Below, in pieces: positions 29,201 to 39,935 of a stretch of 64,000 nucleotides of DNA. The number at the start of each line of letters is the position of its first letter. Position 1 is the stretch's first letter. Source of the DNA: Perkinsus olseni (lineage: Eukaryota > Perkinsozoa > Perkinsida > Perkinsidae); the NCBI GenBank assembly GCA_013115135.1, contig JABANP010000029.1, forward strand, positions 62,001 through 126,000, given 5' to 3'. The notes beneath the pieces were generated by a model. It was not told the DNA's origin. It saw only the letters and a list, made by a program, of their open reading frames with translations, and ran no database searches. Position numbers and translations under genes: made by a program.

Positions 29201-29442
29201 CAGCGTTGGTGTTCGGCGCAGTTGTGCTCATCAGCTGGGACACGTGAGTGCTTATTCTATTGTCGCTGTCAACAGACTTTCTCTGTCACAGTTATAATAT
29301 CGACTTGGAGAAGGAAGCTGAAGTCGTCAGCCCACAAGCCAGAGGTCAGGAGGAGCCGTTGGTGCGTAAGTTGGGCTCAGCACTCAGCGCCTGCTGTCCG
29401 ACTCGCTGTCGTAATTCGTTGGAAACTCTATGCTTTCGGTAG
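26259..29442 (+). pseudogene. SLC35F-like drug/metabolite transporter, copy A, interrupted
   Basis: The N-terminal part at about 26259-26520 encodes a first membrane helix (VITFVASGAVIQLIF) and YSLTLSVLLL. The rest, 28170-29442, encodes WFASQLTYNISLK, YTSVATNSSLSSCSSVFTF, LALGSACCYGLFTCCLK, YVFGMFGVVAFALG, ANAVLGSVASDYLLSV, VGLSLTIPLSLVVD and LLGSALVFGA-type helices, ending after a hydrophilic tail. These are hallmarks of SLC35F/EamA-type multi-pass transporters. About 1.4 kb with no homologous counterpart in copy B separates the two parts. Either this is a very long intron carrying a mobile element, or the gene is broken. Splice sites in the 3' half look good, so function cannot be excluded. 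Confidence 0.65.
26660..28150. other. Non-homologous insertion inside transporter copy A
   Basis: Copy B passes from the homologous N-terminal segment to WFAAQLTYN within about 200 nt, whereas copy A has about 1.5 kb here. No long ORF, terminal repeat or target duplication was found. It may be a retroelement fragment, but nothing in it is diagnostic. Confidence 0.4.
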
Positions 29443-29720
29443 ATTGTGGGAAGAGTAGTTGAGGAGACGGACCAGCAGGCGATATGAGAGTGATGAATTC
29501 CTGATGTTGTTTCTTCACGTGGCCCTTTTCTGAGATATTACCAGCCTCACATGGCTATAGCTCGAAGTGAAAAGTTGCGTTGTGTTATGTGCGGTCATAT
29601 GGGTCGGTATAGACGGCTGAGAAGGATGGGCAGGGCCTCTCGAGAGGAGTGAGTGGTACAGAAGTTTTTCTGTGGCCGATCTGGAATTGCCCAGAGTGGA
29701 TACAGTTTTTACACAAATAA
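29443..29720. other. Intergenic between transporter copy A and tRNA-Ser
   Basis: No coding or structured element was recognised. Confidence 0.4.
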
Positions 29721-29802
29721 CGACAGCGGCAGGATTCGAACCTGCGCGGGCAGAGCCCAGTGGATTTCTAGTCCACCTCCTTAACCACTCGGACACGCTG
29801 TC
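29721..29802 (-). tRNA. tRNA-Ser (AGA anticodon)
   Basis: On the minus strand the acceptor GACAGCG pairs with CGCTGTC and is followed by discriminator G at 29721. The D-arm is TCCGAGTGGTTAAGGA, the anticodon loop CTAGAAA gives AGA, a Ser-type long variable arm (GGGCTCTGCCC) follows, and the T-arm is CGCAGGTTCGAATCCTGCG-like. All stems pair, so this looks functional. Confidence 0.95.
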
Positions 29803-30297
29803 TTCTGTTCAAGGTATTGAGCACTCTCTCTTATGACTCTCGTGTGTCAATTGGTTCCTCTGCTAGGGCTTGCAGTGATATAACCATTGCAGGGAGCTGC
29901 TATAAGTATCGCTTCGAGCTCCTCTCCGATTATCGCTCCATCTCATCCTGAGATAAGAACAGTCCTCACTCTCCACAAGAGGCATTTCAGACTCTCTACA
30001 GATTCCACTATACGAAGCTTCCTCTGAGCGTCCATGGTCGTCCGAATCAACAATAATATACGTGAGTAGTACGTTTATGTTGGTGTGCAGCTTCTTCCGT
30101 CACATCCCGCGGTCGTGAGCTCTCCTACTAAGCATAAGCCTGGTAGCCTTGACTGTACTGACATCCTCTGGGACAGCTCGTATTGTGTCCTGGATCATGC
30201 TGCGCTGAGGTCCTTAGCCTCAGGCTAGAAAGGGGCTCAGTGGGATAAACTCACAATCGTAGTGGTTCGGGTTGATGTGATCATTCGGTCATGTGTT
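29803..30297. other. Spacer upstream of the PGM arm
   Basis: No gene was recognised. A short frame beginning ATGGTCGTCCGAATC near 30031 meets a GTGAGT donor, so a small 5' exon is possible but unsupported. Similarity between the two duplication arms starts only at about 30298, near a GCAG acceptor and a T-rich tract just before the PGM start. Confidence 0.35.
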
Positions 30298-30330
30298 TTT
30301 GCAGTTTTATTTATTTTTTAGTTTAAACTC

Positions 30331-32121
30331 ATGACAAGTACATCAGGTGCAGTTAACAACTGGCTTTCTCTCGACTTCGATAAGAACACTCGGAAGGAAG
30401 CCCAGGAGCTCTCCCCCGAGCAGGTTGAAGATCGTTTGAATCCTGAGCATCGTATGGAGTTCGGTACCGCTGGTCTCCGTGGTGAGATGGGAGCTGGCTT
30501 TAATCGTATCAATTGTTTGACGGTGATGCAAGCTGCCCAAGGCTTATGTATGCAACTGATCGAGAAGTTTGGTAAAGATGCTCTCTCCCAGAGGGGTGTC
30601 GTCTTCGGCTATGATGGACGACACAATTCCCGTCAGTTCGCTCATGTTGCATCGGCTGTGTTCCTCACCAAGGGTGCTAAAGTCTATCTTATCGACAAGA
30701 CCAGTGTTACTCCTTCCAACCCCTTCCTTATTGTTCACTTCCATGCTCTGGCTGGTGGTCAGATGACGGCCTCTCACAACCCGAAGCAATACAACGGTTT
30801 CAAAGTCTACGGCGATAATGGTGCTCAAATCATTCCTCCAGTTGATTCTGAGATTGAGGCCAAAATTGCCGACAATCTGACTCCATGGGAAGACGCTTTG
30901 AATATGTTGGATTTGGATACTTGTCTGTTGAAGGCAGACGCCCAGTCGAAGACTATTGACCCCTACGATGATGCCTTGTACACCTACATCGATCAGATGT
31001 ATCATGAACTATGCCGATTCCCCGACCTCAATAAGGACTGCAACTTGAAGTTCGTCTACACGGCCATGCAAGGTGTCGGTCTTCCTTTTGCGACCGGTTT
31101 GCTGGACAAGTTCGGTATCCCCAAGAGTTGTGTCTCAATTGTTGAAGCACAAGCTCATCCTGATCCGGAGTTCTCTACCGTAGCTTTCCCAAATCCTGAG
31201 GAGAAGGGTGCCCTCGATATGAGTAAACAACAAGCTCTTGATGAGGATGCTGATTATGTATTGGCTAATGATCCCGATGCCGATCGTTTTACTTCTTGCG
31301 AGAAGCAGAAGGACGGGTCGTGGCATCAGTTCACTGGTGATGAGCTTGGTACCATTTTCGGTGACTGGCAGTTGTTGATGGCCCATCGTCGTGGTGTCGA
31401 TCCCAAGAATTGTCTGGTCATCAACTCGACGGTGTCCTCTAAGATGCTCAAGGCCTTGTCTGATTACTACGGTGGAGTTTATGTTGATACTCTCACAGGC
31501 TTCAAGTGGATGGCCAACAAGTCGTTGGAAATGACCGCCAAGCACTCCAATCTGGTCCACTGTACGGCTTACGAGGAGGCCTTGGGAAGTGCACTTACTA
31601 TGAGCGTGCCCGATAAGGATGGTATCAGCGCCTGCAGTGTGTGGTGCGAGATGGCTAACTACTGGCGTAAGGAGAAAGGTATCACTCTTCTTGAACGACT
31701 AAATGAACTTCGTAAGATGGTTGGTTTCTTTGCTCAACATAATGGTTATTTCATCTGCGATGATCCGAAGGTTATGAAGCAGATGTTCGACGAGTTCCGC
31801 AATAACGGCAACTACAAGACCGAGTTGGGTTCATCTAAAATAGCCGATGTCCGTGATGTTACTACGGGTTATGATTCCAGAAATAAGGACAAGAAGTCCA
31901 CTTTACCGATGACTCCTGATGCTCAGATGATTACTCTTTACTTTGACAATCAGGCGACTGTCACTATTCGTGGATCTGGTACCGAGCCCAAGGTAAAGTA
32001 CTACTGTGAGGCTAACGATAAGGAGAGTATGCAGAAGGCTCAGGAGAAGTTGGAAGTCGTCGTTAACAATGTCATCGATTATTTCCTTCAACCCAAGAAA
32101 TACAATTTGGGTACCCGATAA
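30331..32121 (+). CDS. PGM2: Phosphoglucomutase, PGM2 type (left-arm copy)
   Basis: A single uninterrupted 596-residue frame. The family residues are present: catalytic serine loop TASHNPKQYNGFKVYGDNGAQ, metal loop ANDPDADRF, sugar-binding segment CTAYEEALG, and phosphate-binding RGSGTEPKVKYY near the C-terminus. Length and motif spacing fit the PGM2 branch of alpha-D-phosphohexomutases, which interconvert glucose-1- and glucose-6-phosphate (and pentose phosphates in some members). Cytosolic: no signal peptide. It differs from the right-arm copy at only three residues (about positions 39, 406 and 568). A T-rich tract with possible acceptor just upstream suggests a 5'-UTR intron. Confidence 0.95.
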   Translation: MTSTSGAVNNWLSLDFDKNTRKEAQELSPEQVEDRLNPEHRMEFGTAGLRGEMGAGFNRINCLTVMQAAQGLCMQLIEKFGKDALSQRGVVFGYDGRHNSRQFAHVASAVFLTKGAKVYLIDKTSVTPSNPFLIVHFHALAGGQMTASHNPKQYNGFKVYGDNGAQIIPPVDSEIEAKIADNLTPWEDALNMLDLDTCLLKADAQSKTIDPYDDALYTYIDQMYHELCRFPDLNKDCNLKFVYTAMQGVGLPFATGLLDKFGIPKSCVSIVEAQAHPDPEFSTVAFPNPEEKGALDMSKQQALDEDADYVLANDPDADRFTSCEKQKDGSWHQFTGDELGTIFGDWQLLMAHRRGVDPKNCLVINSTVSSKMLKALSDYYGGVYVDTLTGFKWMANKSLEMTAKHSNLVHCTAYEEALGSALTMSVPDKDGISACSVWCEMANYWRKEKGITLLERLNELRKMVGFFAQHNGYFICDDPKVMKQMFDEFRNNGNYKTELGSSKIADVRDVTTGYDSRNKDKKSTLPMTPDAQMITLYFDNQATVTIRGSGTEPKVKYYCEANDKESMQKAQEKLEVVVNNVIDYFLQPKKYNLGTR

Positions 32122-33386
32122 GTTGACCACCGCCGCCGTCGCTTCGATCCCGGAGAATTCTGTTGGCTTTCGACCATCGATGGGCGGTGTCCACTTTCAA
32201 TACATTTACCCCATTCTCAGGCGGGTTTATATTTTATATACGAGACATTGTGTGTCGTCCATCGAGAGATACGTTCGTTGTTGCGTTCACCATTCTAGCG
32301 GTACTACAGGTGTGATGGAAGGTGTACCTGTTAGTATATCATCGAGTGTTAGAAGGATTGACGCTACTGGCAGTTGAAAACTATAGTGAGACGGGATGTC
32401 GGCCAGGGCGAGGCCGTGAGAATGTTTATAGTCACCCAAGGATGAACGCATTTCAAGCCACGCGATCATCCTCCCTGGGGCGCCGCGCTCTCGGGTCTAA
32501 GAACATTTGATGAGTTGAATAAGCGTTCGAGCGTATCCTGTGTTATACGGGTGCATCCCCGCAACTTGACAACAGCTGCAACACAAAAGACAAGGAAACA
32601 TTCTTGCTCGCGCTTCACAGCTCCAGTGACACTTCCCTGGGGATCGTGACGTTGTGGGAGGATATCTCCAACGTCGTGAACAAGTCGTCGATTGATACTA
32701 TAGGTAGTCGATGCCAGTGACTCTGGTAACACAGTCCCAAAGGCAAATACAGATATCAGATAATAGTTGAGCTGGTGTCGACGATTTGGCAGACGGGCCA
32801 ACGACAATCCACAAAAGGATACACGAAAGACTCTAAGTGCAATCGATCATTTGACGCATACACATACAAGCTGCGCTCAACACTCGCGCCCGCCAAATAC
32901 TGTCTATCTCCGAGTACACACAGACAGGGCCGCACAGTCAAAAGTTAAAAGCAGCGAGTAAAGCCGAACGAATTCGATTTACGTACAGCGAACGATCGAT
33001 ATCTCGCAGCTAGAATACTGGCCAACAGGAGCGGGCAGAGCGTCCTACCACAACGTGGGAGAACATTTGCGCTAACTTCGCGCTGTCCTTGGCGACGGTG
33101 CTTTGGGATTCATTCTCTCTCTTGAGTTCTCCCCTTGTGCCTCGACTTCGTTCGGTTTTGTACTGCTCCTCAGGTCTCAGGCCTTGGATTTAGGTCATGT
33201 ATCTTGGATTCTGTACCTGCCCGTGGCGGGAGAAGTTGGGACAGGCCACACCTGTCTCTCAGCGTGCCGTCGATGGCGCCACGTTTGACTCGCTTCGCGT
33301 CATTCTGTGACACTAACGGAGGTGATTATCCTCTCTTCCGCTCGGAGCATCTAATCGAATTTCAACCTCAAGCTTACACTAAAGAT
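32122..33386. other. Duplicated spacer between PGM and peptide gene (left arm)
   Basis: No gene recognised. The first 300 nt after PGM are almost identical to the right-arm spacer. The 252 nt before the peptide start (33135-33386) stay open in both arms (MCLDFVRFC...), so an upstream N-terminal extension is possible, but the signal peptide at 33387 argues for that start. Confidence 0.5.
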
Positions 33387-33725
33387 ATGAAACCTTTTGT
33401 TGCTGTGAGGATTCTGCTCGTCATTGTTGCCGTCGCCATTTTTGTTGTGAGCGGTGAAGCCGATGGTAAAGAAGAGTTCAACACTCACATGGTGACGGAT
33501 GTCATTGCCAAAGACCATGCCCAGCTCAACGACAAAGAGGGTCAGGAGTCGTTTATGAATCCCTACTCACAGACTCTGGCCGCCAATGTCGGCTCGAGTG
33601 CCTGTAATTCATGCCGTGCCTGCATCAAGTCCATCATTGGAGTTGTCTGGCCTTGGTGTTGGGTTATTGTACGCGGAGGATGTGGCGCAGGTTGCAAATG
33701 TTGCCCAGGTGGGACATATCGTTGA
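33387..33725 (+). CDS. Small secreted Cys-rich peptide precursor (left-arm copy)
   Basis: 112 residues, no intron. The start at 33387 gives a classical signal peptide (MKPFVAVRILLVIVAVAIFV). An acidic, hydrophilic middle part follows (EADGKEEFNTHMVTDVIAK). The last 45 residues hold all eight cysteines (SACNSCRACIKS, WPWCWVIV, GCGAGCKCCPGG). The layout (signal, acidic pro-region, Cys-rich core) is that of many secreted peptides, but no family was recognised and no activity should be assumed. The right-arm copy is one residue shorter and differs mainly in the Cys-rich core. Confidence 0.75.
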   Translation: MKPFVAVRILLVIVAVAIFVVSGEADGKEEFNTHMVTDVIAKDHAQLNDKEGQESFMNPYSQTLAANVGSSACNSCRACIKSIIGVVWPWCWVIVRGGCGAGCKCCPGGTYR

Positions 33726-34951
33726 TCTACTATCTCTCGACGACCACAAGCCAATAATAGTCCTCTTTGATCATGCTCTCATACCTTGATCGTTACGCTC
33801 ATTGTCAGTATTATTGCTTACGTATCTAGTAAGCCTTCTCGATGGTAGTCCTTATTTCATCACTTTACATATTATTTAACTTGCGACGAAGGGCGTTGTG
33901 TGGTAGTGAGTATATCGCGAACCCTGTCCCTCTCGAGAATAGGCTGCTGGAGCGGCAGTAAATCAGCTTCACCCTTGATGACTGGGTGTAGTCCAGGGAA
34001 CACAATACCCAAATACAGGAGAACTGAATCTCAATCGATTATCCAATCTCAATGAATCATCCACAGTTGAATGATAGATCACTTAAGCCTAGCAGTAGAC
34101 AACATCACAATACATTGCGTGGCGAGCTACAGCGACAACACTGTGAGACCGCGGGGCGGCTTCGAGCAAACTTGGCTGCTATGATATTATCAACCCAGTC
34201 GTTTCTCGCCAAGACAAGAGCGCGTTGCTCACATACATGGACTCATGTAAATTAAAGCTGGAACTTCATATTTGTAAATGCATATTAACATACTCATGAG
34301 GAAAGGAGGGAAGCGTGGGACTACATTCTAATGATTTGCCTGCAATCGCCGCGGTGTTATGAACCCGACGGTAGTTGACGAGAAGGACCTTGTACTCCTG
34401 CTGGTTGAGAGTAACCGGCCGGGCTGCCAAGCCGTCGAGAGATGCCCACTAGCACTCAATGACCAATAACAGAATAGTGCACTCCCTTCGAGTCTTCAGT
34501 TTCGTGGCTGGAGCGTGAAGCAGCAAGCATCAGTGCACCGTGTCGTTCCTGCTGCTCTTGATGTTGGCACAGTAAGAGTCTTTGCGATTGAGGTATACTC
34601 AGCTTCCTCGGTTGCGTATGCAATAACAACAACAACAACTGAAACCTCCGCAATGAAAAGATTGATTCTGAGAAGTTGGGACGTTCTTGTGCAGTTGTCT
34701 CCACAACAGGTTCTCCCGGCTTCGAATACGCATCGATCGATCAGTGTTTTACAAATCTAGATTCGCTGTGAAGTGAAACAACTACCGGAAGTGACATGGC
34801 AGTCCATGACACGCTAAGGCTAGCGGGTAGATTCTAGCGACGACTAGGCTGCGGACGTCTAGCCACTATAACCAAAATCCATTGCGACGATTTTAGTGTG
34901 ACTTCTGTGGTATGGAGAGCGCAAGTTTCAGTTTGCTATTCTTCTATCCCC
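33726..34951. other. Duplicated spacer between peptide and asparaginase exon (left arm)
   Basis: No gene recognised. Homologous to 39936-41084 in inverse orientation but clearly more diverged than the PGM part, with several indels. Confidence 0.5.
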
Positions 34952-35062
34952 ATGCGTTTTTCAAGTCTGTTATATATCGCTCTCACAGCCGGTGTAGCAT
35001 TTGGTCACGGCGTGGACTACTGCTCGCAGTTGTGCCGGAGCGTCGATTCCGGAGCGTCGATT
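34952..35062 (+). pseudogene. Truncated asparaginase exon 1 copy
   Basis: Encodes the same signal peptide as the right-arm asparaginase (MRFSSLLYIALTAGVAFGHG) and continues to YCSQLCRSVDS, then departs. Similarity ends in a tandem repeat of a 14-mer (CCGGAGCGTCGATT, 35035-35062). None of the catalytic exons follow. It marks the internal breakpoint of the inverted duplication. Confidence 0.85.
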
Positions 35063-36076
35063 CGGCTGTTGGAGGTACAACACTTGTAGGTCAATCCTTG
35101 TGCTGCTTATGCCGGTGGTCGACGACCTCCGCGAAGAGGAGCTCTCGACGGCGAGCGACGATCAATGGGCAACTGCGGCGAACCTGCAAGAATCGCAGGA
35201 GTTGTCTCAGGATTGCTGCCTCGCCCAACACGTCTCGGGAATCACACTTCCTGGGGGTCATCGTAGGATGATGGGACGATTCCAGTGACCGCTTTTAAGT
35301 GAGCACATGATGGCAAGATGCCGATGAGCCCATCTTTTCTCAAGCTAGTTCATCTCAAGAGACGAAAGTCGGTAGTGTTGAGCTACGATAGGCCGAATGA
35401 TCGATGACCAGTAGCGCTAGGCCTGAGGGGCCGTGTCTTCATCCTCGAAGTGCTTGAAGGTTGAAGAGGTGCTCAGCAATAGCTCAACCCTGCGGGCGTG
35501 AACCTTCAGCTCCCACGGTCGAGGGGCTGCAGGCTGAATGTGAATGAGGAACCACCGGTATATCGATTATCTGATTCGGTGATACGTCGTACGCACTCCA
35601 AGGCAAGTGTGAGAAAGCTTCTGCGTGAAAACTCAGCACGGTAGTCACCAACTCGTCCGGTTCTACTGGTAGCTGATACGGATGTTGGATTGTCGGGCAA
35701 CAACAGTGCACGAGAATGGGCGACAGAACCATTGATGGCTGGGATGGGTCTCGTTTAAAAGAGCACGCGGGCTACGTGGTGGAGCGATTCCCCATCCTCA
35801 ATCGGAAGTATATCCTACGTGTATTGCGGCGCTCTCCGTCTTCTGATATCGATGGTAGCTGGCGGTTTGTGAAGGCCCAGAGAGGTAAGGACCCCCTCAA
35901 AGCCTTCTAGACCGATGACCGCGTCACGTTGCGCATGCGTGCGGGGGATGCTCGGGTTGGATACCCTCCGGTAGCAGCATTGCTGTGTGGGCGTGTACGA
36001 GCCCATGCTCCTGTCGAGGATTGGCAGAGTCACTCTAGGGTTGATAGTAAGACCCAACGGAGGTCCCTACTGAGAC
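35063..36076. other. Start of the spacer between the arms
   Basis: About 1 kb without a recognised gene. A plus-strand frame at 35716-35910 looks weakly coding but has no recognisable motif. Confidence 0.35.
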
Positions 36077-37653
36077 GTGCTGCTGTTGTTGCCTCAGGTG
36101 TTGGCATTGGTGATTGTCATATTCGTAGCCTCAGGAGTAGCCATCCAACTCATCTTCACCAACGGAGACTACCGTAAACCCTTGGCCTTGACAGTAGGGA
36201 TCCTGAAGTGTCCACCGGGGCTATATAACATGGCAGGTCTACTCCCTCACCCTAGCCGCTCTTTTGCTACCAATACAGCCCCTCCTCGGACGATGTCGCA
36301 GCAAGTCGGGCAGCGGAAACTCCGACGGCTCGGAATGTCGTGACCACAGCACAGCTGCGCGATGGCCACGAAAGCGCTACGTCTGTCTGCTTGGTGTGCC
36401 AATTTTACACGGGTCTTTGGACCTTCCGGCCCTTCAGGTGTCTTGTGGTTCGCAGCCCAATTGACGTACAACACATCACTCCTGTAAGGCAGAGGATCTC
36501 TCATCTCAGCTCATTCCCACCTGTTAGATACACCTCAGTAGCGACTAACAGTTCCTTGTCCAGCTCTTCAGCCATTTTCACTTTCATTTTTTCTATAGTA
36601 CAACCACTGGACGAATCCACTCGAAAAAGTGTACCAACTGTCGCAGGTGATCCTTCGTTATCCCCTCTTGCGTGTGGTGCCGATCCTGGCCACCCTCCTC
36701 TGCGTCTCCGGTGTTGTAGTAACAGCTATCAATCAGCCCAAACCCGACGCCAGCTCAGCGGTAAGTCTCATCTCCCTCCACACCAGGATAATGATCATCC
36801 ACGAACCCAACAGGTTCGGGAGACCCCACTAGGCTACGTCCTGGCTCTGGGCTCAGCTTGCTGCTATGGGGTGTTCACCTGCTGCTTGAAGCGTTGGGTA
36901 ACCAATGATGAGTCTCAGTCGTCGGCCAAGGCGTTCCGCGACAGGTGCTAGACGAAGGAAGGATGGTCTACGTCTTCGGCATGTTCGGCGTCATCGCCTT
37001 TATTATTGGAGTAGTGTGTTTCAGCGAATGAGAGCTTCCCACCAGTGTTGTGGTCAGGTCCCTTTGGTAATAGTATGCCACTTCACAGGCCTCGAGAAAT
37101 TAGTAAGGCTATCCTCGAGCACTCTCACCACTGGCAGTCTCATCCAGGTGCTCCCAACGTGGGCTCAGTGGGGTGCTATCACAGCGAATGCTATCATCGG
37201 CAGCGTCGTCTCAGATTACATGCTTTCAGTTGCGGTAAGCCAGACCGCATTGGCTGTGCCCCTAGTTCTCTTCAGGTCATCCTCCTCTCCCCACTGGTAG
37301 TCTCCCTCGGGCTCGCGATGACCATTCCTCTCTCGTTGCTCGCTGATGGTAGCCCAGCGAGTGTGGTTGTCCAGAGGACTTGCTGCCCTTCAGGTTTGAT
37401 CCTACGGCTCCACACTTTCAGGGCCATCTATCTCCTAGGGGCGGCATTGGTGTTCACAGCAGTAGGGCTCATCAGCTGGGACACGTACGGCCACACTTGC
37501 GAGATACTCACCAGTACACCAGCTCTCAGGTATCGAGTAGAGCGAAAGCGAGAGACCGCTACCAAGAGGGATAGTGGGACGGAGGTGTCGACTCCAGAAG
37601 AGAGACGACAAGAAGAAGGGGTTCGCACACCTTCTTCAATACAGAGCGGATGA
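36077..37653 (+). pseudogene. SLC35F-like drug/metabolite transporter, copy B, frameshifted
   Basis: Same segments as copy A, without the long interruption: VLALVIVIFVASGVAIQLIF, YRKPLALTV, WFAAQLTYNTSLL, YTSVATNSSLSSSSAIFTF, VILRYPLLRVVPILATLL, LGYVLALGSACCYGVFTCC, VYVFGMFGVIAF, ANAIIGSVVSDYMLSVAV, VSLGLAMTIPLSLLAD, YLLGAALVFTAVGLISWDT, then a charged tail. After TFIFSI near 36600 the copy needs a 2-nt shift relative to copy A to continue into VYQLSQVILRY. That suggests a frameshift, unless a local splice repairs it. Predicted polytopic membrane transporter; substrate unknown. Confidence 0.65.
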
Positions 37654-37826
37654 GGACCACCAGAGCCCGAAGGATGGAGATGAGAGACATTGAGAACATA
37701 AGTTTTTGGGACGCTTGTAGACTTTCTTAAACAGTTTGTTTTTGTTCTTCTTCGGAATGTTCAGTTCTTCTGATTGCCGCTACTCGCTAGAGTATGATTG
37801 AGTTGGATAGTGTTGTTGGGGAGCAG
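37654..37826. other. Spacer before the minisatellite
   Basis: T-rich non-coding stretch after the transporter stop; nothing recognised. Confidence 0.4.
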
Positions 37827-37886
37827 GTGTGCTCGAAGGTGTGGTCGAAGGTGTGCTCGAAGGTGTGCTCGAAGGTGTGGTCGAAG
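37827..37886 (+). repeat. 12-bp minisatellite, five copies
   Basis: Five direct copies of GTGTGSTCGAAG (S = C or G), 60 bp in all. The period of 12 keeps every frame open, giving low-complexity peptides such as CSKVWSKV or GVLEGVVEG, but no gene is supported here. Confidence 0.9.
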
Positions 37887-38257
37887 GCGCACCCCTGGTC
37901 AGACTCGTCTTCTCACGGTCGACTTGTCTGCCACGCAACGTCCTGTCGCCCGCACCGCTCTCTACGGCTCTCAACCGCCACAAGAGTTGCATCTACCTTT
38001 TCCCGTGCGAATTTGCAAGAGCACAACTAGTATACAAGACTCTCCACTACTCCATAGTTCATCACAACTGCTTCCTCTCGGGTTCCTCGTGTAAATTCGC
38101 TCCCTCAACTACAACTCAACGACTGTGATGCATGATATCGAATATGAGAAATTCTTGGTAAGATTGGCAGAACATAATAAAGTAACTTCACATGATGATG
38201 CTTTCCGCATCTTAAAGTAAACTCGTAATAAACACGTATCACACAAACGTCTATTGC
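37887..38257. other. Spacer 3' of asparaginase
   Basis: No gene recognised. It contains the 3' flanks of the transporter copy and of the converging asparaginase gene. Confidence 0.4.
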
Positions 38258-39935
38258 TTAAACGAAGAGCACCTTCGGCTCTGTCACAGCAACCGTGGTT
38301 GTCTCGGTAACGGGATCGAAAGGATTCTCCTGGGATGATTCATCCTGAGAAAGATCCCATCAACAACTAGGATGCTTCAACATGGACGACTTACGGAAGT
38401 TATCTCTCCAGCGAGGTTCTTCCCAAATTCGTTCTTAATCTGATCGATCGTGTAACCCTTGCCGAGGAAATAGCTTAACTTGGCAACCGCGGCCTCCGGG
38501 GTCATATCGCCACCACTGATAACGCCGTAACGGAGGAGCTGAGAGCCGGCCGCGTAGTCACCGAGGCTGACGATACCCTTGACGACTTGGGATACCACCA
38601 CAACGGGGATCTTCTCGTCATCCAACCTGATAGGAGAGAATATGAACGAGACGACGAGAAATGAAAATAATTACTTCTGCAACCAGGAGAGGAAGTTGTC
38701 ATTGGAAGGAGCATTTCCAGTGCCGTATAGCAAAAGTACCACACCGTTGATGTCTTCGGCATCAAGAGACAGAAGGCTAGACAAGCCAGGAATCTGAGGG
38801 AATGAAACTCGATCCAATACGTTAACAATGAGCAGGACTTACCATGCGAACAGCGAGAATAGAGTCTGCCATAGTTGTCTGGACGGAGAGATCAGCTGAT
38901 GGTGCAGGGAGCATGAGGTCTTTGCTGAAATCGATCCCAACGCCTATAGTCGCGAGAGGACGGAGCTTGGGTGAGCCAAAGGCTTGGATAGCACTGGCAT
39001 CGACCTGATAGGATACCGCGAGACATTAAAGGCTGCCTGATGTCGAATGCTATTTCTTACCTTGGTGGCTCTGTTGCCTCTCAGGAGAACCGTGTCGAAG
39101 AAGATGCTGACCTCGGGTATGGTGTACTTACCTGAATGATATCAGTTAACTAGCCTGCTGGAAGGCTGCTCCAACAACTTACCAGCTAACATGACGGAAA
39201 CAACGATGTTCCTCTTGGCATCGCTGTGGGGCTCAACGAAAGGCAAAATTGATCCAGTGATGATGACTGTCTTGGACAAGTTGTCGAGCATCAGAGATAG
39301 GGCACTGGAAGTGTAGGCCATCGAATCCGTTCCGTGAAGGATGACGAAACCGTCATAGTCATCGTAGTTCTCTTCAATGGTCTAAAAACGAAACTGAAAC
39401 TCGAAAGGCGAGTGCACAGCAGCCTACCTTAGCCATGGTGACCCAATTGTGCGGAGTGGCATCAGAGCTATCAATCAAATGCTCATACTCGAGGACGGTG
39501 AACTCGGGCATGCCAGGCTGTTGCAACTCCTCCATGTTGTTAATCTGGTCTGTCAAATACCCCGGTACTGGATGCAGCGTACCGTTAGGGAACGCCTGCA
39601 TACCGATAGTACCACCGGTATAGATGATCAGTACCTGTGGAAGGGTCATCACCACGGCTGTCATCAACGTAGTAAAGTTAACTCACCTTCCCAGAAGCAT
39701 GCTCGACCATAGGGCAATAGACAGGGTCCATGCCAGCAGCATTGGCTGGTTGATATTCATAACCAAATCCATCATGATACATACCAAAGCATGATCCATC
39801 AGTCTTACAATAGGAGCCCTGCTCGGAGGAGTCACAGGAGTCGACACTTTGGCACAACTGCGAGCAGTAGTCCACACCATGACCAAATGCTACACCGGCT
39901 GTGAGAGCAATATACAACAGACTTGAAAAACGCAT
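38258..39935 (-). CDS. ASPG: L-asparaginase (type I-like) with signal peptide
   Basis: Eight exons on the minus strand: 39935-39687, 39634-39428, 39381-39183, 39131-39061, 39004-38843, 38793-38675, 38626-38395, 38344-38258; 441 residues, all GT-AG and in phase. Exon 1 gives a signal peptide and a six-Cys segment of about 60 residues. The enzyme domain starts VLIIYTGGTIGMQ (first catalytic Thr), followed by ILHGTDSMAYTSSALSLML (second Thr-Asp motif), LRGNRATKVDA, and a C-terminal domain DYAAGSQLLRYGVISG and EAAVAKLSYFLGKG, as in human ASPG. It hydrolyses asparagine to aspartate and ammonia. Export is unusual for this branch, whose members are normally cytosolic. Exon 1 lies in the right duplication arm. 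Confidence 0.93.

Larger units (their letters stand above)
30298..35062 (+). repeat. Left arm of a large inverted duplication
   Basis: Matches 39828-44445 in reverse orientation. In both arms the order is PGM, secreted peptide, asparaginase exon 1. Paired coordinates sum to 74736 at PGM, about 74808 at the peptide and 74887 at the asparaginase exon, so only small indels separate the arms. The PGM part and its 3' flank are almost identical; the segment between peptide and asparaginase is more diverged. The arm ends inside asparaginase exon 1 at a tandem 14-bp repeat (35035-35062). Confidence 0.9.

Noticed and set aside
37827..37886. CRISPR-like array at the 12-bp repeats
   Set aside because: The copies are contiguous with no spacers; it is a minisatellite, and the DNA is eukaryotic.
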